Source: Pyrocephalus nanus
Lineage: Eukaryota > Chordata > Aves > Passeriformes > Tyrannidae
DNA: 64,000 nucleotides
Reading direction: 5' to 3'
Assembly: GCA_038380795.1 (NCBI GenBank)
Contig: CM076267.1
Span: 13,499,501 to 13,563,500 of the forward strand
Both the position numbers and the translations under genes were made by a program. This document shows, one piece after another, positions 30,958 through 45,088 of this stretch (position 1 is the first letter of the stretch; each line of letters starts with the position of its first letter). The notes under the pieces were generated by a model. That model did not search any database. It was not told where the DNA came from and worked only from the letters and a program-made list of their open reading frames with translations.

Positions 30958-33900
30958 GCTTGTTAACCATAAAGTAAATTCTGTAATGATGACATATAGA
31001 CAAAGGTTGACTTTAAGCAAGTTCAACAACATTTTACACAATTCAGACTTTGAGTCGAAGTCCTCTATCTTTTTTTTATGAGTGTGTGAATAAAACCCCC
31101 ACTTCTCAAGTGAAATAATGAGAAATACAGAAGGAAAAAATCTGTCTTCAGTATGATAAACTTAGTGGTTATAGCCAAAAAATGAAATGCTATTTTCTAC
31201 ATTTTCTCTCAGACACCAGCAAATTCCATGAAAATCTAAAATTCCTGCTTGAATGTATCAACTTTAGCTTCAGTGCCTGTATTTGGGGGCTTTGTACATT
31301 TGCCTATAAGGGCTTTTCAGGAATCCATCTGGGTTGTTCTAGACAAATGGGAGTGATTTATGAAAGAAGCTTTAAAATGTTAAATACATAATTCACACAT
31401 TACAGGTGGGTGTGAGCTGCCTCTTGATGGAGGTGGAAAGCATACTTAGTCTTTATTGCCCATTTGACATATTCACATTGCCACACAGATATTAACTACT
31501 CATTTCTGTAACTCTAAGGTAAATTAATAAATGTTGCTAATCCCATTTTTATATAGGGGGAAATGGATAAATTGCCTTGACCCTTGCAAAAAAAGAAGGG
31601 GCAGAGCCAGGAACAGAAGCTCAGTTATGACTCACGCATAACCTCCTATCAGTTTTTTCAGTTCATCAGTGCCATCTAATGCTCTGAACAGACATTCCTA
31701 AGGTAAACAGCTGTGGCAGCTGGAGACATCAGCACCTTTCCTTTTTTATGAGCCCTTGTTCTGGACACTGTCTTTCTCACAGTTGTGCTGCTCGAGGGAT
31801 TTGTGAGAGATTTTCCTTCACCACGCTTGGACAACCTATCTGGGCTCACTGAGCTGCTCAGAGCAAGGCCGGTTTGCTTGGTCTGGAGCAGACAGGTTTT
31901 TGGGTTTTTTTTTTCAGTTAAAGTAGTACAGGTTTTTGATATACGAATGATTGCCTCCTAATCATATGCATTAAAAATACATAAAGATCATATGCAAGGA
32001 CCTGCTCTGAAGCATAGCCCTGGTACCTCTGCACAAGGGAGTCCCACCCAATGAACAGATTCTTTATGTGTGCTTTGCTGTAGCTAAGTAATAAATATTA
32101 CCCTTCTTTGATGAATGTTTAGCTTCACCTTATATTTGAGTACATATTGAGCACATTCAAATTGTTGGGTGATAAGTGTAATTCTTTTCTAGTGAGTTCT
32201 TAAACTTCACATCACCTGTAAATAACAAACCTATCAAGAAATACTCTTTTTTGCAACACTCAGTCTATTAAGTATGACAAGGGGCAGTGCACTGAGCATC
32301 TGTTTTAATTTCTTCTCCTAGGTGTGTAGTTGACACAATCTCCCCTATTTGCTTCAGGAGGAACTTGTTTGGTTTTAACTCCTTTACCATGAGTTACTGT
32401 TAATATTCCTAGGAAGAAGAGATGACATGATTTTAAGACGGACTCACAACAGTTTAGTAGAGGTGAGTTTTGTGGAGATAAACTTCTGCTCCAGTTAGGT
32501 CTTTTATTAGGTTCAGAGCAAGCTCACTTGGGAAGTCACAATGATTTACTAAGTTTAGTTTGCAAATTTTGCAAATGAAACATTGGGTCTAGAGACAGTA
32601 CAGGGTAGCCACGCCTGGCACCACTGGACTTCTGAGTGGCTTTCAGGATAGGCTGTATAGCACTTTGAGAAAATCATTGTGTAAAATCCCAGTAAATTAA
32701 CTACGTGCTCAGAGAACAGTGAGATAGCATCTATTCTTTGAATCTCTGGAGAAGTCCCTTCTTAAACTTGTTCTGTATTGACTGATATAGAAGCCTTTGA
32801 GGGGTTTTACTATCTGTTACTAATAATCTCATGTGTTTTGCTTTTGTGCCACCAAAGGCAAGGAGAGAAATCAAACAATGCCAATCATCTCTTTTCTGTT
32901 ATTCAGGTCTTTTATATCTTTAATTGCCTCTTTTCAGTCGTTGTGATGTTTTGGAGTAGGTGTCTGAAGCACCTATAGTTATGTCTGGAATTAAATGTTC
33001 ACTGAAATACAAAATGCTCACTGAAATACATCTGTGCAAGATGTCCCAAATCCCTTTTCTCATACTGCTCTACCTGTATATAGATAAGTGCTTTCTAGGA
33101 CTTCTGTATTTGTTTTTGGATTTCTACTGTAGATGTGGAACTGCAAATCTAATAATCTATCAATTTCTTAGCTCCCTTTTGGCACTCCTCTGCAGCTCAT
33201 ATAATTTCCTTGCTTAAATATACCAAAAGGCAGCAAGTTTATCTTACCAGTACTAAGGATATAAACCAGTTGAAAAAGGGAAGTACTTAAAAAATACATA
33301 TCTCCTCATCAGTTGAATAGTTTTCTGTTAAATATTTGTGTTTTTAAGATCCCAGAACTCCTGCTTCCTACTCCCCAGTTTAGGGCTGGTTCAGGTCATA
33401 AGATTGGCTGTGCTGTTGTGACATTGATGGCTTGAGCAACCCAGGGCAGATTCCCTCCCAGAGTCAGTCTCAGCTTTTTACCCACATTTCCATCTATATT
33501 TGACTACATCCTATGTATCATTTCAGGGTTTTTTGGGTCATGCATATTTCAAGCAAGCTTGATTTTGAAATAGACAAAGAACTGACAATAAGTGTGTGTG
33601 GGTGTGTGAGTTTCCTTTCTTCCTTAATCTCATTTCCTCTCTCTTGAACGCAGTTATTCAAGCTGCATGGCAAGGATTAAATTTATCCTTTTGATATTTT
33701 CATGTCCTACAGCAACATAATTAAGATGGTATTGCTATATTCATGGTTTGTTCAGTGGAAAATCCACCATGATCTTGAACAGTATGTGTGGGTTGACTTT
33801 ATTCAGGAAATTTAAATTGGATCCATTTCACATAAATGCATATGGCAAATAATTCAATGCAAAAATAAACATCTTGTCCATGTAAATACCACTCATTTCA

Positions 33901-36900
33901 ATTGACTCTTTTTTTTGCATTTCTTTAGAGCAATTACTGCCTGTCAAGTTGTTGTATATATATTTCCTGCTGTCTTGGAAAAAACCCCAGGTTTTTTTCT
34001 TAGCTTTAATTTCCATTGCACTTTTAGCAGGGAAGATTCTCTATCCATTACAATTGTAGATAAGGATTAGCAATGAAATGAAAATATATTTTGTAATTCA
34101 GATTCATTAACAAAGTCAGATTAATTGGCAGTATGCAGTGGTCATTTGAAAAACTAAAAGTTTTGAAATTTAATAGGGAGTTATAACCAGTATTGTTCCT
34201 CCTTTGAAACATCAGAGGGACGAAATGAACACCAAGGCAAATAATTGCAGTCCATATGAATGACTGTATGCTATGAAAATAATTAGTGTGAAACAGTCAC
34301 CCAGGGCTGGTCAGCAGGAAATTGTGCCAAAAGTAAGATGTGTGTGCAAATTCTGAACCAAAAACAACACCACAACTATCTGAAGTTGCTACATCATTGT
34401 CTTATGGAAGTTTTGTCACTGCCTAACTACTAGTGAACTTCCTGGGCTATAAATGCAGAAATTACCTTTTGAAGTTACAAGTATCCTGATCCATGAAACA
34501 AACAGAACTGCAGGTGCTCCAGCAGAGACACATTTGTGCCCTCTGAGTTATTTGTTTTTCTCTTAGTGGGTATCACAACTGAGAATTAATTCAGCATGGC
34601 TACGTTTTGTCTGTATTTTAGTGGAAAAGACCCTTTGTGAATTAAGAATGGGTATCTTTTTGAGGGCACTATTTTTTTTTTTCTTTTAAATGGATCTTTC
34701 TTCCTTATTCTCTCTTTCATCTCTCTTTGTCATTACCAAAGTGAGTGTGAAATACGTTCATTTCACTTGAAACCAGACTTGATAGTAAGATCCAAAAACA
34801 CATGATCATATACAAATCTCAGTGCTGTTTGTATTCTACTTTTAGTCTTAACAAACATGAATCTCTATAATGCGATGTCAGATCAAAGATAGAGCTTCTG
34901 AAAGAGGCTGATCTTCGGAAAGTAGGCACAAGTTTGTAGCTCCTAGAACTTACAGACAAGTCTATGAGTAGAGCCATCTTTGTGTTACCTAGCTATCATA
35001 CATAAAATGTCAAAGACACTGTAATTAAATCACAGAGGAAAAGAGACAGATCTGGAATAGGGAGATCTACAAAATTCAAGATTACATAGTGAAGGAGAAA
35101 TTGCCAGCAAGACTTTTTTTCTGGTTATCAAGAATGTAATTTACAAGAGTTAAAGGCCATAGGAAAATTTACACTGTGATTAGGTACACATTCTAACATA
35201 TCATGAAAGCATCTGTCAGTGCCACCGAGAAGTACATAACATATTCTTAGAGTTAAATGTATAGATATTCAGGCAATGACTTCAGGAGATTAGGAAAAAA
35301 CTTATGTTTGGAATACGATCATTTTGCTCTGTAAATAATCAAATGTCATGTTTCACAGGCGAAACTAATCCCTGTAAAAGTGTGAAAATTTCTTCTCACA
35401 CCTTAATATACACATATGTTTAAGGAGCATTACTCAGACAGTTAGAACAGATTCTGGAAATAAGCAATTAGTAGCTCAACCTAACAATTCACACCTGAGC
35501 AATGTTTTTGTACAAAAGTATCTGCTAACTGAGGATGACTTAATCCATGTGCAGACCCCAAGTTACATGATTGTTTGTATTAGAAATGGAAGGTAGGGAA
35601 GAAATGAGACCAAGAGTGAAAAATGCTGAACTTTATAATGAATGAATGCAAATGAAAGAAGAATAAAATTCTAAGCTTTAAAAAGAACCCTTGAAGATCT
35701 ACAGCTGGTAGCAGTCTTCTCAAAAAGCTCTCAGTTTTATGGAAGAGAGCAGGTATTCAGTGCCTTAGAAAGTAGAGGAGATAAGAAACTACAGAATGAT
35801 AAGACATGGAGTGAGTAATTGCAGTTGGAAATTTTCTTTTGGAAAAGCTATGTTTTTGGCTGTATGAAACTGCTTATGTCTTTTCCCTTTGTTTTCATTC
35901 TGCCTATCAATTTTGGAGCCAAGCAAGCTACAAAGTACATGAGGTTAATTACCATAATTTATATATCAATTAGTTAGAAACTGGGAAAAGTTCTTGTAGT
36001 ACATATATAAAATAAGCTGGGCACAGCCAAACATATTGCAAATGAACTGCATTCAGTATACACCTGTTGACCATATTACTTTGTTTCCCCACCTTTGTGA
36101 TTCTTTGAAGTGGATAATTTTTTTTTTCCACTTCATTCTCTTTATTACAAGATTTACTGAATGGCCTTTTTTACATAATGTGCTGGGTTATTTGTTGGGT
36201 TTTTTTTTTTATATTTTGTACATTCACAATATTTTCAGACTGAAATATCCTTGTCTGAGACTTTTCTTCAATGAAAAACTAAGATTCCCAGAAGCTCATC
36301 TTTATAATTTTCCTTCTGCAGGAGCACTAAGTGAATCGTTTTCTGCAGAATGCTTTAAACATTTAGATAGGAGATGCTTTGATGCACCACAAAGTTGAAT
36401 TGTTCAGGTTCTTGGTGTTCTGGTTCTCTTACATCAGGGTCTCTGGCTCAATTAATTCACTCATGTTGTTTTACTGTCTGCCTCGTTTCTGATCCCACCA
36501 CAGAGCATCACAAGAAATGAACTTTGAACAGAGGCTATGGTCTGAGAAGAAGAGGGACAGAGAAAGAATCTCACAACAACTCGAGTGGTACAGCTTGTTG
36601 TAGAGGAGAGAAAATAAGCCAGCTTTTCTGCTTTTCTCTAAGTTAATGTTTTCTGTACTGTCAAAAAGCTTGGTCTTATGTCATATTTATTTGGAAAGGA
36701 ATAACAACATTTTAGAATTTCAAGAAGGTCTGAAGTTTTTGCTTTGCTTTAAAATTTCATAAAATAAATAGGAAAAAGGATTTTGCTGGACAGCTGGTGT
36801 TCTGAAAATTAGATGTATGCTCTATTTCACTGACTACAATTGAACCAGTTGTGTTCTTCATGTTTCAAGTATGCTTAAGTGTGTTTTTGGATTGAATCCA

Positions 36901-38389
36901 GTGGTAAATGTCCTTTCTCAAATTTTCTAAGTGGTAATGCAGAAATAAGAAAAGTCTAGTAAATTGGATTATGGCTGGATGGGGAAAAAGGAAGCCAAGA
37001 GAACTGTTGTAAAATCTCACTGAGTATGCAGAGACATGGAGACCAAGCAGAAACATTCACCTGGAAGTTTTCCCGTTTTTGCATGACCCAGATTTCTATG
37101 GTCTCTTCCTGTGGTGCAGGAGCTTCTCAAGGTGTTTGATATTATATAATCAAGGCTTCAGTTTGCTGTTATGATATTGGCTTGCAGATAGGACACTGCA
37201 AAATAAAGACTGCTGCTCTCTAATTCTGCATTGTTGTCCAAAGCACAAGAATTTATTTTCAGATATGCATGCTGGAATCGTATGGCACATAAAAGAAATG
37301 TGCCTGGTTATAATACTTTTATTGCCTAATGCTTTAGGAGGATACACTGCTAACAAGTTTTTGTCATGGTCCCTTCTTGCTTCACTCGATTCCTCAAGTA
37401 TCCAACTGTCAAGGACTCCCCAGACTGTGCAAAGGAGCTTATATTTGCAATCTACCAATTTCAGCAATAGTGGTGTAGTTTGTAATGTAGAGCTTATGTC
37501 ACAACTTGAAGGCCAGGTAAAACATTGCATGGGAAAACACATTCAGAGCAACATCCAGTACCAAACTGGAGTGGAATAAAATTATTTATTTCTGTCCTTT
37601 ACTGCTGATAAAAATTGTAGCAATTTTTTGAAGGAACAGAGTAATGGAAGTGCTTGCCGAACACTGAGGCAAAACTTAGAAATCCTGCTTTATAGCAACA
37701 GAAATGCTCTAGGTCTTTGTGGACTGGCCCAAACTGACAGGATTGCAAGAATGACCCAGTTACCCTGTTCAGCTGTGACCTCATGGTCATTTACACCTGA
37801 GCATGGCCAGCAGAGACCCAGGCCTGCAAAGGGGTTTTGCATGCTGGGGTGGGATAGGTTTCAGGGGAAGTTTTGGAGAGAGCAGCCTTGGAGAGAAAGC
37901 TGTTGAGATGCAGCAGTGAAACATAGACTGTGGAACCAGTGAGAAAGTGGAATAATCTGTCTGTGTAGAGTTTCAAGAGGAGTCTGGAACTTGTATGAGG
38001 TCAGTGTTGTGCTGCTTCTTTTCTGAGTGGGGCAACCTCTTGGGAATGGTGGTGGTTTTCAGGAGTAAAAAGCCCTAGGTTCGAGCAATTGCTGTTTTTT
38101 GTCTCTTAGTACAGTCCTGTGATAATCTGTGGCATTTTGGAAATGCCCTCTTACCCTGGGATGCTTTAGACCTGAAGATGGATAGCTCAGTGATGACACA
38201 AATAACAGATATTTTGGTTAAACTGTGGTGTTTGGACTGTTCTTCAATAGCTGGTTATTTAGTCAAAGTCTCTGAAGCTCCTGGAAAATTAGCTTTGAAC
38301 TGCTTAGGTCTTGCGTGAGTGTGGAGTCATGAAGTTTGTTGAGCTTGTGCAGCTGCTGCAAAGTGTTGGTCTCTGACTGATAACATACC

Positions 38390-38446
38390 GTAGCACTGTG
38401 GGTCTGGAAGGGATCTATCAGGGAAATAAAGCTCATCTAACTACAA
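38390..38446 (-). mobile_element. possible old CR1 3'-end fragment
   Basis: The stretch GTAGCACTGTGGGTCTGGAA followed by GGGATCT and AAGCTCATCTAA has the order of the reversed CR1 3' end (AGAATGG...GGTTGGAAGGGACCT...GATCATCTAG). Similarity is weak and stops after about 55 bases. Confidence 0.25.
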
Positions 38447-41245
38447 GTATCTTATTAAGCACATCTTGCATGAACGCTTAGTGCTGTAACTTTTAATGGG
38501 ATCTGCGTGAAACCCAATCAAGATAGGCATATAATTGCTAGAGATAAAGACATTCTGGTGCTCAGAAAGCAATGAAGAAAGCTGTTAACTTACTTCCATG
38601 TTCCTGTCTTCAGCTTCAAATAGGCTACCAGCCTTAATTTGCCAAAGAATAGAAGGTCAAAAGAACTCTAGAGTTTTAAAAGCCTTTTTTCAGGAGGAGG
38701 AAAGGAGAGCTGACACTTCTATGAGGTGTAAAAGAAATTATATTTGAAATGAAGTAATTTGAAAACTATGGCCCTGATCAAACAGTACAAAAGGTATGAG
38801 ACTGAGCTGAATCTGTGAAGAGGACAGGTAACAGAGGGAGTTTCACTTGGGTTTGGGAAACCAAAGCAGGGCTAAAGTCGGTATGGTGACTAACCATCTT
38901 TTTGCCCTTGCTGCTCTTAAGAAAAAGGGCAGCATTTTGAGAGCAGTGCCACTATACCAGCTCTCATAGAATGAGGCACAACCTCTGCAACATATGTGTT
39001 TTAAGAAACAAATGCATCTGTCCTGGTGTTGTAGCTTCGTCCACTCAACTAAGACATGATGTTCCTAAACTCCAGCTGCCAATTTATGTTTAATGTGCAA
39101 GTATATCTCTGAGGGAGTCAAGGAGGCTAGATGTTCATCTGAGTCTGTCCTGCCCTCAATTTTTTCTTCTCACTTTTTATCTCAAAAAACCCCAATACAA
39201 ACAAAAACCTCTAAGCTGAACTCCTGGCTTTCACCCAGAGCTGCTACGTTAGTAACATGGTCACTCGAGGTAATACATACCAAGGCTTTGCTGAGGTGGG
39301 GAAGAGGCATTTGCATGTCTTGTAAATAATGTAAAATAAATAGCTGATCTCTGGGTTTGAACTGAGTGGTACCTCAGTAGACACTGGCAGTGAATTTATG
39401 ATGGCTACAAAGCAAGGAGTTCACAAGCTGTGACCAAAGCTCTGTTCCAGAGCTCTGTACTTAAGGTTAACATGAGGCAACTTCCCTCTTTGCGCTACAG
39501 GGTTTGTAAATTTATATTGTACCAAATACAGGAAAATCCTATTTCTTTCTGACAGCATACTACACACTTGGAATTCTGATTGTACCTCAGTTTTGTCTGC
39601 TGCAGTGATTCCATGTTCCTCTTATGAAATGTTTAAATAATAAAATGCATTTTTAATATTTAAATTGTTCAAGCTGTCTTCCTTAATTACTTGGGGGCTA
39701 GGGGCTTTTTGAATGTTTGCAACAAGTTGGACAAAGAGCAGATACTTCTTTGCCTATGTGTATACTTTACCTTTTTTTTTTTAATGAATTTTTCAGAGAT
39801 AGCAGTGCCAAGTACCAGAGCCCAAAGAGGTTTCAAAGGTATAGTGCTGCAAACAAAAACAGCAGGAACATGGACTTTCAGAGTATATGTCACTGAAAAA
39901 GATGGACGTCAAAAATAATGAGGCAACCTAAGAAGATATTATGTTTGCTGCCCAAATTAAAAGGGGAAATTATGCCTATTAGCTAAAGGAACTGGGAGTG
40001 GAAATGAAGGGAATTATGGAAGTCTCAGCTATAATAAGAGTTAGTAAGGCAATAAGTGAGCTGCATCAATAGAGAGAGAAGTAGCACACAATTTTTGCAG
40101 TATTTATTAGTAAAAGATAAGTCAGAAAGATTAGGAGATAAATGACTACTTTGGGAAGAAGGAGTATTTGAATTTGTTGCCGTAGAAACTCACTGAACAA
40201 TGAAAAAAAAAATATATCCATGAAATAAGCTGTTAAGTGTTTTTTCCCCTTTTTACTTTTTTTCCTCTTATTCTTTCAGCTGAAATGTCAGAGTGTAATT
40301 AAGTTAGTTTTCTTCTGAGAAGTCAGAGTAATGACTGACTTATGTAGTTATTGCTACACTTAGAACCTAAAGTGAGTGCTTGTTAGACCAATCCTTGCTA
40401 GTTAATTTGCCAATTGAAGACAGTCATGCGATGGAAATGCAGGAAAATATCTGCCTAGCTTCTATAGCTTTTAGTTATGTAAATAAAATTTGGATAGCTA
40501 CTATTAATACTTTTTTTAATTTTCACCTAAATCATCCTCACACTAGCTGTAACTCCTTTAGTTTCAGTAGGATTGCGCATTGCTTAATGTTTTTTACTGG
40601 TGACCCAAGGTAAGATATTTCTGAAGGGCCATGTGTGCTGTTTAGGGGAGAATTTATGTGTAGAACTTCCAGTTATACAGATCTATGCCTGGGTCAGGGA
40701 TGTGACATCACCAGATCTCATACTGTTTTATGCATGTCTTTGACCTGTTACAGCTGCAGTTTGGTCACAAAGCTTTGATGGAAGAGTTGTATCTGATGGT
40801 ATTGAACCATGGCCTATTCAAGCAGTGGATGAGATGAATCCAGATCATAAAGTCAGAACAAGGACTTCTACTTTTAGTGGGGAAGTTTAAAGAACTCATT
40901 CTATATCTCTGTAGCAGGTGAGCAGGGAAATATCAGGAAATATTTTGAAAGGGATAGTTCAATGGATCAATGGTGTTTCCTGCCTTCAACACAGCTACTC
41001 ACTTAGGTGTTTATTTCTTTCCGAATCTTTTCCTTTAAACCATGTGCAGCCCATTTAATGATTGCTTGTCAAGTGAAACCATTGGTTATTGTATCTGTTG
41101 TTCCTTGATAGAACAGAGTGTTTTTTCTAGTTTAAAAGCCAGGTTATGTGTGGCAAGAAAATCACCATCTAATCTTCTGAAGTAAAAGATAGTATGTAGA
41201 GCAGCAGCACTTTCTTTCTGCCATTGTGGAAGGTGTGTGCTTGGT

Positions 41246-41275
41246 GTTTTTTGTTTGTTTGTTTGTTTGTTTGTT
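41246..41275. repeat. (TTTG)n microsatellite
   Basis: Six or so tandem TTTG units flanked by T runs. Confidence 0.88.
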
Positions 41276-42461
41276 TTTTCCCCCTTTAGCTCTGGTTGTG
41301 ATATGACTTGGATTTATTCTTTCCAGATTGGGTCAGTACAGCAAGCCAGGTCCTCAACTCAGTAAATTGTTGTGTATATCCTATTGTTGTTTTTTACATT
41401 TAAGATCCTTCAATCACAAAGCATGTTGACAGGATAAGGTGTACTACAGTAGAGCCTTGCTCCATTTGTGACTTACTGTCTTATCCTGTTCTAAGAAAGC
41501 TTAAGGGCAATCATTGACAGAGCTGCAGAGAAAATAATCGGGTACTTCTTTGTCTGAGAAAAGGTAATATGGGATCAAAACCCATCATATTTATATGGAA
41601 TTATCAACTTGAAAAATGAAAGGAGATGCAAAGAGGAAAATCACTTGTGAAATCCTCAGAGCACAATACTCCATAATTCTGAACTGCTCTACTTAGTGTT
41701 TAGATGGTGTAGTGTAAGAGGCTCTGAAAATACTTAGGGTGCAACACAGGACACGAAAAAATATTAAGTGAATTTTAATGTCTTTCTCCTTTAAGCATTT
41801 TAAATTAGTATCTGACTCTCAACAGAGAGTGGGTCTTTATTCCAAAGCATGTGAACATATACCACTTTTCTAATGTTTATCTTCCTTGGTGAAGCATGGT
41901 TATGTTATCACTCTACCTTGGTATAATGCTATCGTCTTTTAGCAGGACAATGCCTCAAGAGCAAATGAAAAATTTTAATGTACTTAAAAAATTGTATTCT
42001 CCTTCTACTATGGAGAAGAACTACTTTTTATTTTGTTGGGCTGTCTCAGAAGCTGTCATCTTATTGTATGTGTTTTAAACTTCTTATTTCATAAAATGTT
42101 TTTCGAACCAGTTTCAAATTGGTGGCAGTCTTCACAGTTGAGACTTAAGGGTTTGGTTTGTGTTATTTGTTTCATGAAATCTAGAGAAAGGTGAAGTTCT
42201 TTTTCAATTTATTTTTCTGAATGAAATGTATTGTAATTACTAGGGAACTGTCAGCAAGGGGAAAAGTTTGGTTTCCTAATGTGTTAATAACAACTTCTGT
42301 CAGTGTTACACAAGTGGGCTGCATATCTTAAAAAGTGAAATTAAACCCTTTTGAAAACAGGTTTCTTGACCATATACCACCATTGAGAAAATAACAACCG
42401 TCCAATTTAAAATATTCCAGTATCCTGTTTGTGATTGTCTCGTATGTCATTGTGTATGCGC

Positions 42462-42501
42462 TTCATCTAGAAAAAAGGTGTTTCATCTTAAAAAAGGTGT
42501 T
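42462..42501. repeat. 19-20 bp tandem duplication
   Basis: TTCATCTAGAAAAAAGGTGT is followed at once by TTCATCTTAAAAAAGGTGTT. These are two near-identical copies differing by one substitution or indel. Confidence 0.8.
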
Positions 42502-43743
42502 TTGTTGGGGAACTGCCAGACCATCTTCTCCACCTTTCAGTCCTGGATGATGTCTCTTTGCAGTTTGTTTTCCAAAGGCTGGGTACGTGTGGAGAGGATA
42601 TGATGTTCCGTCAGTCTGGTGCTTTAGGGCTGGAAGGATAAAGCTAAGATGGTTCTTATTTCACTTGTTCCTTATTGCCCTACCCTTGTCAAAGGAGGTT
42701 TAGATGCTCTAAAATCTGGAAGTGGTATCTCTGAGTAGTAAAAAAAAGCTCAGTTTATTATTGTTGCTCATTACTTGTGATAGAATTGAGTGCATGCAAG
42801 TATCAAAATGTAAAAACTGTGTTTGAGGTGAAATCACAAGGATGAGTTCCCTTAAATTCTGTTTTCTGTTCACAGTTTTTTAACAGAAAACACATGCTCT
42901 CTGAATTATGCTATAGAAAATCTACTGTGCTGGACACTCCTGTTCTTACATTGACTGCATCAGTAGTGTTTGTGTTTCAGTAACACAGTTGCTCAATATT
43001 TGCAAAAGAAATCAAGCATGATTGAAAGGAGCTTAGTTTTTCCCTTCTATAGTAACCAGCTGCTGAAACAAATGATAAACATTCCTTTTTAAAGCCCAAC
43101 AGCTGTAGGCACCTACATTCTGCATTGTTCATTCCTGTCATGTTTAACTACACTATGAGTAGTACATTATGACCTGTTCATTTAATCCTAAATAATTCAA
43201 AACAGCCATTATGTTCATCCAGAGCTGTGCTTGACTGCAATACAGTGGGTCTGGGGAAGCTGGGGGTCTCTCAAGAATATATCTCATGTGCCTCTGAACA
43301 CCAAGAAGTAGGATTCTGTGAACAGAAGAAAGCCATATTGTACCATGTCCATCATCCACAACCCAGGTATATTTGGGCTGGTTTAAGGAGTTTTTACTGG
43401 GATGTTGTCTAGCTGGGTTGAGGCTGATAGGTCAGCATCTTTGTGGCTCTGAGATGGATAACTTGGTAGCATTCCATCTTCAGTGCAGTTCCCTGTAGAA
43501 ACGTCTCTTCAGCCTGGCTCATTCTTTTCAGTCTGCAGTGTGAAGATAAAAGGGATAAGAAGTTGCACATTTCTGTATAAATTGATGGCCTCTTAGAATA
43601 ACAGAGAAGGGAAGCAGTTTTGGGGAGGGAAGCAAAAGAAGGGGAGTAGGTACCATATATTTATTGTAACAGTTTAGACAATATGAAAAATATCAGCTAA
43701 GATTTTTTTTTCTCTTTCCGAGTCAGACCTTTCAGTAAAAAAC

Positions 43744-43767
43744 TTTTTTTTTTTTTTTTTTTTTTTT
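43744..43767. repeat. poly(T) tract, 24 bases
   Basis: One of the longest homopolymers in the window (the T28 run before exon 1 is longer), with no transposon recognised next to it. Confidence 0.92.
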
Positions 43768-44264
43768 GGTAATTAAAGAAAGGCCATCAAAACCTGATAT
43801 ATTACAATCCAACCTCTGAATGATAATTGCATTTTTTTCACCAGACTCATATTTCTTTTTTCAAAATTGCTCATGAAAATGAATTTTTTTATTTCAAAAT
43901 CTCTTTCTTGCAATTTTGATTTTTTTGCCTGAAACTTTATGCTGAATAGTCCTTTACAGGTTCAGATTTCCCTTCCAAATAAAAAAAAATTAGACTCAAA
44001 TGAGAAACAAATAATAATGAACTTACTGTGTTTGCATGGTATATCTGGGGATACCACTTTGGAGCCCTATATTCCTGGAGAAGGAAGGGCAGAAACATTG
44101 AAAAACCTCTCCTGAATTTCAATTGTGGAAATTGTAGTGGAATGAGAAAAATTGTTTTTTTCTTCTTCCTGCTTCTAGTTTTAGACATGTTAGAACTCTA
44201 GAATTAAAGGGATATAATGAAGCATTTAGTCACGTAGGAATGTTTTATCCTTTAAAAAAACCAC

Positions 44265-44350
44265 TTTAATTCTTAAAAAAACAAAACAAAAAAAACCACA
44301 CCCCCCCAAAAAAAACCCAAAAACCAAACAAACAAACTAACAAAAAAACC
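44265..44350. repeat. A/C-only tract
   Basis: Apart from a few bases the strand contains only A and C for about 85 bases, including a C7 run near 44302. This is a strong purine/pyrimidine-asymmetry patch that is probably length-variable. Confidence 0.85.
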
Positions 44351-44720
44351 GTAACTCTTAGATTTTTGTATTTCATCTGACAGTTAAACCAGGAGGGAAA
44401 TATCAATCATTCCTTCTATGCATTTGTGAGGATAGGCTTTTTTGCATGTGTGTTTGCTTCTTAATGATATTTTTGTTTTTTTTTTTTTAGATGAAACAGG
44501 ATATGTCATAAGCCTTACTAAAATAACCTTCTAGCATGAAAAGAGGTTTTGTTTTACATTAGTCTGCTGCTTGTCATGTAATCATCTGAAAACGCAGAGG
44601 GGAGGGAAGGATTTTTGAAAACTCAGCTACTTAGCCTTCCTGTGATGAAAGATATCTTAATTTAGTTCTGAATACCAGAGAGGAGTCTATGTTGTTTTTT
44701 GGTTTGGGTTTTGGTGTGGA

Positions 44721-44737
44721 TTTTTTTTTTTTTTTTT
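44721..44737. repeat. poly(T) tract, 17 bases
   Basis: A simple T run, with another T13 run at about 44476-44488. Confidence 0.9.
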
Positions 44738-44994
44738 AATAAAATATGTCCTGTTAGTGCCATTTTTATCAGGGGCTTGCTGAAGGGGAAGACAGGTTTG
44801 GGTTTGAACATATGGGTAACAGAGAAGTGAAGCATCAGTACTGTCAAGGTTTGCAGCCCCGTTTGTCTATTCACAATGAGCAGTGCCTTGCAGAGCAAGT
44901 TTTAGCCCTGGGTGAAGCCACTTGAGTGTGACCCTGGTGCAAGGGAAGGACTGTGTTCTGCATGGCTCTTCTGGGAGCTCTTGGGAACGGGTGG

Positions 44995-45088
44995 GGTTGT
45001 GGTTTTTTGTTTGTTTTGGTCTGGGAGTTTTGTTTGTTTGTTTTTATTGTTGTGGTTTGGTTTTGATTGTTTTTGTTTGTTTTTTTCT
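44995..45088. repeat. G/T-only tract with (TTTG)n
   Basis: About 90 bases are almost entirely G and T on the + strand, with TTTG units. It lies 650 bases downstream of the A/C-only tract and is close to its reverse complement in composition, so the two could pair. Confidence 0.85.

Larger units (their letters stand above)
28600..38390. other. intron 1 segment, no gene seen
   Basis: AT-rich DNA with short simple repeats: (TTTA)n at 30941-30957, TG-rich at 33590-33609 and TATATATA at 33955-33964. It contains the nuclear-receptor-like inverted repeat described separately. A small duplication of TCACTGAAATACA occurs at 32999-33030. The frames at 29102-29476 (+), 36036-36398 (+) and 37150-37542 (-) show no family resemblance. 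Confidence 0.5.

Noticed and set aside
37150..37579. Long frames on both strands (130 and 104 codons)
   Set aside because: They overlap antisense to each other, have no recognisable domain, and lack splice or promoter context.
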